The position numbers and the translations under genes were made by a program. 5,024 nt of DNA from J061 sp003695725 [NCBI: Candidatus Schekmanbacteria bacterium] (GTDB lineage Bacteria; Schekmanbacteria; GWA2-38-11). The notes beneath the pieces were generated by a model. It ran no database searches, was not told the DNA's origin, and saw only the letters and a list, made by a program, of their open reading frames with translations. Each line of letters opens with the position of its first letter. The first letter of the stretch is position 1. This document shows positions 1 through 4,690 of this stretch, piece after piece. Where the stretch lies: NCBI GenBank assembly GCA_003695725.1, contig RFHX01000219.1, positions 1-5,024 on the forward strand. The letters run 5' to 3'.

Positions 1-480
1 CTAATGTGGAGTATTGATATCGCAGGAATCGTTTCTGAGAATAAAAATGAATCATTTTTTGAAAAACTTTTTATCCTGACAAGAAAAATCAATGCCTATG
101 TCCCCCTTTATTATTCATTGAAGTATGTAAGGGAAAACAATTTGGCAGCCATCAATGATGATGTTTTGGATATTTTGAAAAATGGATTCAATGAGCGGTG
201 GTTTGGTAGAAAAATTTATCATTTAATGAGTGAAGGGAGTGAAATTGGACAATACTTTGAACTTTTAATGTTGCAAACAAAAGGTAATTTTTTTGGAAAG
301 TTGAAATTCTTTTTTGAATCAATATTTCCCCGCCCAAAGGTTATGAGAGAAATATATCCAGAAAAGGCCGGCAATTGCTTGTTTGCAGCTTATATCCGCC
401 GCACAGTGTCGATTTTTGTGCTTTCATCGAGAATGCTGTTTAAACTAATCAGATGCTCTTATTATGAATCAACTGAGTGA
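1..480 (+). CDS. Probable nucleotidyltransferase-family protein, C-terminal part (5' end outside window)
   Basis: The frame is open from base 1, so the visible 159 residues are the C-terminal part of a longer protein; the ATG at 4 is probably internal. The pattern resembles the C-terminal half of the NTP_transf_5 family of uncharacterised nucleotidyltransferases, often found near exopolysaccharide or sugar-transfer genes. The resemblance rests on an early W-x-I-D-I-A stretch (residues 3-8), a helical segment with VPLYYSLKYV (34-43), and the tail FFESIFPRPKVMREIYP (104-120) followed by a basic, hydrophobic helix (about 130-150). The catalytic N-terminal domain with its metal-binding acidic residues is not in the window, so activity cannot be judged. 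The gene ends in TGA at 478-480, only 12 bases from the convergent purD stop. Family assignment is from remembered pattern and is moderate; the reading frame is solid. Confidence 0.6.
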   Translation, partial: LMWSIDIAGIVSENKNESFFEKLFILTRKINAYVPLYYSLKYVRENNLAAINDDVLDILKNGFNERWFGRKIYHLMSEGSEIGQYFELLMLQTKGNFFGKLKFFFESIFPRPKVMREIYPEKAGNCLFAAYIRRTVSIFVLSSRMLFKLIRCSYYESTE

Positions 481-492
481 TGTTTTGTAAAC

Positions 493-1764
493 TTACTTAC
501 TAAGCGCTTTTTTGCCAATATCTTTTCTAAAATGCATTTTTTCGAAGGAGATTAGAGATACGGCACTGTAAGCATTATCGATAGCTTCGGGAATCGAGTT
601 TCCAAGAGCTGTTACGCCTAAAACTCTTCCCCCTGATGTGACATAGTTTTTGCCGTCATATTTAGTTCCAGCGTGAAAGACTTTAACATCTTTTCTATTT
701 TCAAGCTTTTCCAGCCCTGTAATAATTTTCCCTTTTTCATAACTCTGTGGGTACCCTCCAGAAGCAAGGACAACACAAACTGCCGCATTGCTATTCCATT
801 TAGGGGTTATTTTGCTTACATCTCCTTCTATACATTCATTAAATATATCTATAATGTCACTATCAAGACGCATTAGTATTGGTTGTGCTTCAGGGTCACC
901 AAATCGAACATTGAATTCAAGAACAAAGGGCTTCCCATTCTTAATCATAAGCCCTGCATATAAAATCCCTTTATAGGGAGTTCCTTCTGAGCTCATACCT
1001 GAAATGGTTGGCTCTATTATATTGTCTATAATTAATTTCTTCACATCGTCTGTTACTATGGGCGCGGGAGAATATGCTCCCATTCCCCCGGTATTTAGTC
1101 CTTGGTCATTATCGAATACTCTTTTATGGTCTTGAGATGAGGGCATAGCAAGAAAGTTTTTACCATCACTGAATATTAAAAATGATGCTTCTTCACCTTC
1201 AAGAAATTCCTCAATGAGAATTTTTCTTCCTGCTTCCCCAAATTCCTTTTTTTCCATTGTTTTTTCAATTGCCTCTTCTGCTTCTTTTTTATTGTTACAG
1301 ATTAAAACACCTTTACCGGCGGCAAGTCCGTCTGCTTTTATGACACAGGGTAAAGATATGCTATGAACATATTTTCTTGCCTCTGAAGGATCATCGAATG
1401 ATTCAAATTTTGCCGTTGGAATGTTATGGCGCTTCATAAACTCTTTTGAGAACAGTTTGCTGCTTTCAAGTCGAGCTGCCTTTTGTGATGGACCAAAAAC
1501 TTTGATCCCCTCTGCCTTCATTTTATCGACTATTCCAAGGGAAAGAGGCAATTCAGGCCCTACTACTACTAAATCTATCTTTTCATTTTTTGAAAATTCA
1601 ACAAGCTCATCAACTGATTCCGCACTAATGTTGATGCATTCTGCTTCTTTGGCAATGCCGCCGTTACCCGGAGCGCAGAATATTTTTTCGACCTTCTTTG
1701 ACTGTGAAATTTTCCAAACTAATGCGTGTTCTCTGCCACCGGAACCGACGACAAGTACCTTCAT
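493..1764 (-). CDS. purD: Phosphoribosylamine--glycine ligase (GAR synthetase)
   Basis: Cytosolic enzyme of de novo purine synthesis. It joins glycine to 5-phosphoribosylamine using ATP, giving glycinamide ribonucleotide. The 423 residues match the usual full length for bacterial PurD. Visible landmarks in order: N-terminal GSGGREHAL (7-15), GPELPL (69-74), ATP-grasp loop KADGLAAGKGV (143-153), QDHKR (211-215) leading into a glycine-rich NTGGMGAYSP stretch (224-233), and the family signature RFGDPEAQ (287-294). Glu283 and Asn285 lie where ATP-grasp metal ligands are expected. The C-terminal domain carries ASGGYP (334-339) and HAGT (364-367). The ATG at 1764 is preceded by GGAGGT (1776-1771 on the minus strand), six bases away, which fixes the start. 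The gene stands alone here: no other pur gene is in the window, and its neighbours on both sides read on the opposite strand. It appears intact and ordinary. Confidence 0.97.
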   Translation of the reverse strand: MKVLVVGSGGREHALVWKISQSKKVEKIFCAPGNGGIAKEAECINISAESVDELVEFSKNEKIDLVVVGPELPLSLGIVDKMKAEGIKVFGPSQKAARLESSKLFSKEFMKRHNIPTAKFESFDDPSEARKYVHSISLPCVIKADGLAAGKGVLICNNKKEAEEAIEKTMEKKEFGEAGRKILIEEFLEGEEASFLIFSDGKNFLAMPSSQDHKRVFDNDQGLNTGGMGAYSPAPIVTDDVKKLIIDNIIEPTISGMSSEGTPYKGILYAGLMIKNGKPFVLEFNVRFGDPEAQPILMRLDSDIIDIFNECIEGDVSKITPKWNSNAAVCVVLASGGYPQSYEKGKIITGLEKLENRKDVKVFHAGTKYDGKNYVTSGGRVLGVTALGNSIPEAIDNAYSAVSLISFEKMHFRKDIGKKALSK

Positions 1765-1770
1765 AAATAT

Positions 1771-1795
1771 ACCTCCATAGGTTTTTCAAATTATA
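1771..1795 (-). promoter_or_regulatory. purD promoter -10 and ribosome binding site
   Basis: On the minus strand there is a perfect TATAAT (1795-1790) followed by a GGAGGT ribosome binding site (1776-1771) in front of the purD ATG. The start of transcription would fall near 1783, leaving a leader of only about 20 bases, too short for a purine riboswitch. No good -35 is visible at 16-18 bases spacing; that position is instead next to a small palindrome (1806-1821), so an activator or other factor may compensate. Prediction from motif only. Confidence 0.45.
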
Positions 1796-1805
1796 GATTA
1801 TTGAA

Positions 1806-1821
1806 ATCAGACACATCTGAT
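1806..1821. repeat. Palindrome ATCAGA-CACA-TCTGAT in divergent promoter region
   Basis: A six-base perfect inverted repeat with a four-base centre lies between purD and the kinase-like gene. It is where the -35 region of the leftward purD promoter would be. It also overlaps the spacer of a weak rightward promoter candidate, TTGAAA (1801-1806) and TAAATT (1824-1829), separated by 17 bases. It could be an operator for either gene, or chance in AT-rich DNA. No regulator family is recognised from the motif. Confidence 0.3.
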
Positions 1822-1894
1822 ATTAAATTAAAAGAAGGGATTTATATAACTAAAAAATATTTCTTTTTCAATAAGTTAAAATGAGGTGAATAAG

Positions 1895-2593
1895 ATGAGC
1901 ATAATAACTATCTCGAAGGAATTTGCAAGTGGTGGACGGAAAATCGCAGAGCTTGTTGCCGAGAAGCTTTCCTTCTCCTATTTCGATAGAGAGATTGTCA
2001 AGGAAGTTGCTTTGAAGTCAAAGGTTCCAGAAATAGCTGTAGAAGAATATGACCAAGACCACTACAATGCTATGCGTGTATTCTTTTCACGAGTTATCGA
2101 CCCTGTGTTGAGTAGTGCTCGATATAAAAATTTAACGATAGCAACAGGTGGAGACGGTGATAAAGAAAGACGAAGAAGAAAACGATTCAAACCTTATGAA
2201 TGTGAAGTTTATGGATGGCTCGACAGTGATATTTTCAGAGAGATGATAGAATCTTTTTTATGCGAGTTGGTTGAAAAAAGTAATGCAGTAGTTGTAGGCA
2301 GAGGAGCCCAATGTATTTTGAAGGATTATACAAATGTTTTACATGTCCGAATCGTAGCCCCTTTGGATTACAGGATTAAACGGGCAATAGAAGAAAAAAA
2401 GATTTCTGAAAAGGAAGCTAAAAATACGATTTTAGAAATTGATAAAAGACGACAGACTTACATTCGGCATTCATATGGTGTAGATTGGAACGACCCGACT
2501 CTTTACCATCTCGTAATCAATACAGGCAGAATCGATATAGAATCTGCCGCTGATCTTATCGTAGCTACCTATAAAGAATTTTTTAAAATTTAA
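1895..2593 (+). CDS. Cytidylate-kinase-like P-loop family protein
   Basis: 232 residues resembling the cytidylate kinase-like family (Cytidylate_kin2), relatives of CMP kinase whose true substrate is mostly untested. The start is set at the ATG at 1895, because GAGGTGA (1883-1889) sits five bases upstream; the in-frame GTG at 1886 lies inside that ribosome binding site and is unlikely. The N-terminus ITISKEFASGGRKIA (4-18) is the family's nucleotide-loop region, with GGR in place of the GK[ST] of classical Walker A motifs, which is usual for this group. VVVGRGAQCILKD (132-144), then VRIVAPLDYRIKR (151-163) and YGVDWNDPTLYHLVINTGR (194-212), match the conserved C-terminal half. Residues about 80-110 hold a charged stretch with an Arg-rich run, RRRRKRFK (92-99), that I would not expect in the core fold. 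The gene diverges from purD and converges with the five-haem cytochrome gene, nine bases apart. A role in CMP/dCMP phosphorylation is only an inference. Confidence 0.82.
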   Translation: MSIITISKEFASGGRKIAELVAEKLSFSYFDREIVKEVALKSKVPEIAVEEYDQDHYNAMRVFFSRVIDPVLSSARYKNLTIATGGDGDKERRRRKRFKPYECEVYGWLDSDIFREMIESFLCELVEKSNAVVVGRGAQCILKDYTNVLHVRIVAPLDYRIKRAIEEKKISEKEAKNTILEIDKRRQTYIRHSYGVDWNDPTLYHLVINTGRIDIESAADLIVATYKEFFKI

Positions 2594-2602
2594 ACAAGTT
2601 AT

Positions 2603-3880
2603 TTAACTACTTCCTGATTTTTTAGATGCCCTTAGAATTAGATATGTAATCAAGATGCCAGCAGTGAATGCTATAATAAATATTACAATGATAGGTACGT
2701 CTTCACTTGAAGTTTTTATTTCAGCGCTGTTGTGAAGATTTCTTGCCATTTCAACTTCCATAGTTTTGAGTGAAATAACTGGTGTCTGCATCTGATATTT
2801 TAATACATTTTCAATTTTATATTTCTTCAACCCCTTTGGTTTCTTAAACTCAAAGGTTTCCTTCCTCGCTTCCTTTGGGGCAATTCTATTGTCACTTACT
2901 ACTCTTGTTGCATAGAAGAAGATATCTTTTATATTGTCTAAAATTTTGCCAGTCTCGTCTGCTAGAACTTTTTGATATATTCTGGATTGGGAAGCGATTA
3001 CATCATCTTTTTCGTTCAATAGGTTGACTTCAAGAATTATCTTTCGTGTGGGAATTCCAGTTGGAATTTTATGCCCCGATTCTCTGTTTAGAACGGTAGT
3101 GTTGACAACGATTTTATCTCCCAAATCTTCAACTTTTGAAGAAAGTGTTGCGGCTTTATTTAGTTTTATTTGCGAATGTCCGCCAAAAACCGAATGGTCT
3201 CTAGCAAAATTGTTTGTCTTTTTTACATCTTGATTTACATCATAGATGCCGAACATTTCTGGCATATGACAGTTTTGACACTTAATTCCTTCTTTGCTGT
3301 ATGAGCTTTCAGACCATTCTGAATAGGTGCCGAGAATGGTTACTCCATTTTTCCCCTTCATTTCATGACAGGCGCCGCATATTTTTGCTGTCCTATGTAC
3401 TTTAGATTCCTTTATTTTGTGTGCAGGGGAAGTGATATTGGCAAAAGGCCCTCTCATAGTATCACCCGGTTTATTGATTATGACAGGTATATTTTGATTC
3501 ATATCAATACTGTCTATGGAATGGCAGAATGAGCATGTAATCCCTTCAGACGATATGTCCGCTTTCAATTCATAATCTTCTGTCACTCTTGTAGTAGGGC
3601 TATGACACTGAAGGCAAAATTTTCTTGCTTCGTTCCCCTTATCTTTTATTGCTTCCATAAAAGATACTTCGAATATAGGGTCCGATATAGATGCTGAATG
3701 CATTGAAGCTTTCCAATTTTTGTATATATCGGTGTGGCATTTTTTGCATACATTGCTCGAAGTAAAATCTCTACGGTTTACTTTTATTGCACTCCCAACA
3801 TCCTGAATGGGGAATAATGATAAAATGAAAAATAACATAATCTGGAAAAATATTAGACTTCCTGCCCTCCTGCAATTCAT
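2603..3880 (-). CDS. Five-haem cytochrome c, C554-like, membrane-anchored
   Basis: Exported electron-transfer protein of 425 residues with five CxxCH haem-attachment motifs at residues 45-49, 89-93, 116-120, 168-172 and 201-205. An N-terminal signal peptide (basic MNCRR, hydrophobic core 8-23, possible cleavage after Ala31) sends it across the inner membrane. The spacing of the first motif before a W-K-x-S-M-H stretch (56-61), and the EGIKCQNCHMPE segment (197-208), are typical of the cytochrome c554 / multihaem domain. His61, His154, His162, His229, His235 and His270 are candidate distal ligands. Residues about 245-375 form a haem-free beta-rich domain containing SGHKIPTG (268-275), a motif seen in related multihaem cytochromes. 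Residues 395-417 form a single hydrophobic helix followed by RASKKSGSS, so the haem domain faces the periplasm and the tail the cytoplasm. AGGAGGA (3892-3886 on the minus strand) precedes the ATG by five bases. Redox partner unknown; a catalytic role cannot be excluded. Confidence 0.88.
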   Translation of the reverse strand: MNCRRAGSLIFFQIMLFFILSLFPIQDVGSAIKVNRRDFTSSNVCKKCHTDIYKNWKASMHSASISDPIFEVSFMEAIKDKGNEARKFCLQCHSPTTRVTEDYELKADISSEGITCSFCHSIDSIDMNQNIPVIINKPGDTMRGPFANITSPAHKIKESKVHRTAKICGACHEMKGKNGVTILGTYSEWSESSYSKEGIKCQNCHMPEMFGIYDVNQDVKKTNNFARDHSVFGGHSQIKLNKAATLSSKVEDLGDKIVVNTTVLNRESGHKIPTGIPTRKIILEVNLLNEKDDVIASQSRIYQKVLADETGKILDNIKDIFFYATRVVSDNRIAPKEARKETFEFKKPKGLKKYKIENVLKYQMQTPVISLKTMEVEMARNLHNSAEIKTSSEDVPIIVIFIIAFTAGILITYLILRASKKSGSS

Positions 3881-3910
3881 AGTTTTCCTCCTATTAAATA
3901 ATATGGAAGA

Positions 3911-3926
3911 GATAATAAAAATTATC
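3911..3926. repeat. GATAAT-N4-ATTATC dyad in the leader of the five-haem cytochrome gene
   Basis: A perfect six-base inverted repeat around AAAA. It lies between the predicted leftward promoter and the five-haem cytochrome start codon. The half-sites equal those of Fur boxes, but the canonical Fur arrangement separates the arms by one base, not four. It could be an operator placed for repression, a weak RNA hairpin, or chance in very AT-rich DNA. Confidence 0.3.
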
Positions 3927-3952
3927 AGACATTTTTCATAAAACTAAAGATA

Positions 3953-3982
3953 TTGATAACAGGAATTTGGTCATTTTGTCAA
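3953..3982 (-). promoter_or_regulatory. Predicted sigma-70-type promoter for the five-haem cytochrome gene
   Basis: Reading leftward, a perfect -35 TTGACA (3982-3977) is followed after 18 bases by TATCAA (3958-3953). The -10 carries an extended TG one base upstream (3961-3960). Transcription would begin near 3946, giving a leader of about 65 bases. The -35 lies inside the left arm of the 3974-4015 inverted repeat, so a protein bound there would affect this promoter. Motif-based only; the -10 matches consensus at four of six positions. Confidence 0.4.
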
Positions 3983-4015
3983 TTTTTGCTTTTGAATATG
4001 CTAAAAATGACAAAA
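3974..4015. promoter_or_regulatory. Imperfect 16-10-16 inverted repeat, candidate activator (enhancer) site
   Basis: The left arm (3974-3989) and the right arm (4000-4015) match as inverted repeats at 14 of 16 positions, with outer arms TTTTGTCA and TGACAAAA. Further GTCA/TGAC half-sites occur at 3970-3973 and 4023-4026. The repeat is centred about 106 bases upstream of the start predicted from the sigma-54 promoter at 4075-4090, which is the usual range for NtrC-type enhancer-binding activators. The arms do not match an activator consensus I can name. Simple A/T richness inflates part of the match; the GTCA/TGAC cores and GC ends carry the specificity. Confidence 0.45.
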
Positions 4016-4074
4016 AAAAAATTGACACTAAAAAAAATTTCATTAAAAAACAACAAGTTATTTTTTTTAAAAAA

Positions 4075-4090
4075 TGGCATAAATATTGCA
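4075..4090 (+). promoter_or_regulatory. Sigma-54 (RpoN) promoter for the tetrahaem cytochrome-resB unit
   Basis: The sequence TGGCAT-AAATA-TTGCA fits the sigma-54 consensus TGGCAYR-N4-TTGCW at every defined position, with GG at 4076-4077 and GC at 4088-4089 separated by exactly ten bases. It is in the correct orientation, and predicted transcription starts near 4101, leaving a leader of about 83 bases before the ATG at 4184. No other gap in the window has such a match. Sigma-54 promoters require an ATP-dependent activator bound upstream; a candidate site is the inverted repeat at 3974-4015. Motif inference, not experimentally shown. Confidence 0.7.
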
Positions 4091-4103
4091 ATAACTTAAA
4101 ATG

Positions 4104-4158
4104 GATAGTTTGAGAATCGTGATATAGTGTTGGTCAAATCACAACAACTATCAAACTA
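4104..4158 (+). promoter_or_regulatory. Leader region with mutually exclusive inverted repeats
   Basis: Within the predicted leader of the tetrahaem cytochrome mRNA, GATAGTT (4104-4110) can pair with AACTATC (4146-4152). TAGTTTGA (4106-4113) can pair with TCAAACTA (4151-4158), with GTGAT/ATCAC (4119-4123 and 4138-4142) stacked inside. A third choice pairs ATAGTGTTG (4124-4132) with CAACAACTAT (4142-4151), with one bulge. These pairings compete and end nine bases before the ribosome binding site. They could be a structural switch, an operator, or coincidence. No known riboswitch or RNA family is recognised. Confidence 0.3.
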
Positions 4159-4166
4159 AAAGAGTG

Positions 4167-4177
4167 AAGGAGGTGAT
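4167..4177 (+). promoter_or_regulatory. Near-perfect ribosome binding site of the tetrahaem cytochrome gene
   Basis: AAGGAGGTGAT is complementary to eleven consecutive bases of the usual 16S rRNA 3' end and lies six bases before the ATG at 4184. It decides the start codon and predicts strong translation, consistent with an abundant small periplasmic cytochrome. Confidence 0.85.
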
Positions 4178-4183
4178 AAAGAG

Positions 4184-4591
4184 ATGAAAAAAACCAATTT
4201 GCTTGTCTTTGCAGTTGCTGTAATGTTTCTTATGGCAGTTTCTGTTGGTTTTGCAGCCGAAAAATTTGAAATTCCTGAAAAAATTACAATTGATATCGTA
4301 AAGGAGAAGAAACCAGCGGTTGTTTTCCCTCATAAGGCGCATATTGACAGAGGTACGCCATGTATTAAGTGCCATCATAAGAGAGAAGGCGATGCAAAAC
4401 CACGGAAATGTGAAGAATGCCATGACAAAACAAAGGATGAGGGGAAAAAGATTGCTATCAAAGGCAATCCTCCAACAAGCTCAAAGAAGGGCATTTTTCA
4501 TGTAAGATGCATTTCCTGTCATAGGGAACAGAGAGCAAAGAATCCATCAACGAAGGCACCAACTGTTTGTACGAAATGCCATAAGAAGTAA
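4184..4591 (+). CDS. Tetrahaem class III (c3-like) cytochrome c, periplasmic
   Basis: A 135-residue exported electron carrier. A signal peptide (MKK, hydrophobic 5-21, cleavage after Ala24 or Ala25) leaves a mature protein of about 110 lysine-rich residues. Four CxxCH haem motifs lie at 60-64, 76-80, 109-113 and 129-133. The whole protein contains exactly eight histidines: four proximal ones in the motifs plus His50, His53, His65 and His106. Their order copies cytochrome c3: an H-x-x-H pair before haem 1, a histidine directly after the first CxxCH, and one before haem 3. This predicts four bis-histidine, low-potential haems. Classical Desulfovibrio c3 has CxxxxCH at haems 2 and 4; here all four are CxxCH, so it is a c3/c7-type family member rather than an orthologue. 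It is followed 99 bases later by resB. Likely function is periplasmic electron shuttling between dehydrogenases or hydrogenases and membrane or terminal reductases; the partner is not visible. Confidence 0.9.
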   Translation: MKKTNLLVFAVAVMFLMAVSVGFAAEKFEIPEKITIDIVKEKKPAVVFPHKAHIDRGTPCIKCHHKREGDAKPRKCEECHDKTKDEGKKIAIKGNPPTSSKKGIFHVRCISCHREQRAKNPSTKAPTVCTKCHKK

Positions 4592-4621
4592 GTTTTTTTC
4601 TTTGGCGAAATTGATTATGAT

Positions 4622-4648
4622 GGGGGAGAGGAAATTATTCCTCTCCCC
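4622..4648 (+). terminator. Strong hairpin between the tetrahaem cytochrome gene and resB
   Basis: GGGGAGAGG (4623-4631) pairs perfectly with CCTCTCCCC (4640-4648), and two more A-T pairs close a four-base ATTA loop, giving an 11-bp stem. What follows is AATATTAAATTAATT, not a run of T, so it is not a typical intrinsic terminator. It may be a partial terminator, or a processing and stability element that keeps cytochrome mRNA more abundant than resB mRNA. Confidence 0.55.
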
Positions 4649-4690
4649 AATATTAAATTAATTAAAAATTGCTGAATTGAGTGTGTGAAT

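Noticed and set aside
481-492. Bidirectional terminator between the nucleotidyltransferase-like gene and purD
   Set aside because: The gap is 12 bases and no stable hairpin is visible in or beside it.
1421-1780. Plus-strand open frame of 119 codons inside purD
   Set aside because: Antisense shadow of a complete, strongly recognised purD; the product is serine- and proline-rich with no family pattern. The same holds for plus-strand frames at 673-876 and 788-976.
2597-2608. AGTTA-TT-TAACT as a shared terminator between the convergent kinase-like and cytochrome genes
   Set aside because: The stem is only five AT-rich pairs with a two-base loop and no T-run, too weak to call a terminator.
3024-3233. 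Plus-strand open frame inside the five-haem cytochrome gene
   Set aside because: Antisense to the beta-rich domain of the cytochrome, with no ribosome binding site and no recognisable product.
3946-3958. Possible IHF site on the minus strand
   Set aside because: One defined position fails, and it lies outside the interval between the candidate activator site and the sigma-54 promoter where IHF would normally act.
4022-4049. Rightward sigma-70 promoter: perfect TTGACA (4022-4027) with TAAAAA (4044-4049)
   Set aside because: The -10 matches only four of six positions within a long A-rich stretch where such matches are expected by chance; the sigma-54 element nearer the gene is far better. Kept only as an alternative reading of the palindrome.
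4123-4128. TATAGT as a -10 element for the tetrahaem cytochrome gene
   Set aside because: No acceptable -35 at 16-18 bases upstream, and it falls inside the leader predicted from the sigma-54 promoter.
4151-4423. Minus-strand open frame of 90 codons overlapping the tetrahaem cytochrome
   Set aside because: It lies antisense to a gene with a near-perfect ribosome binding site, signal peptide and four haem motifs; its product shows no recognisable features.
4320-4505. Plus-strand open frame of 61 codons inside the tetrahaem cytochrome gene
   Set aside because: Alternative frame of a gene whose eight haem-ligand histidines are all in the other frame.
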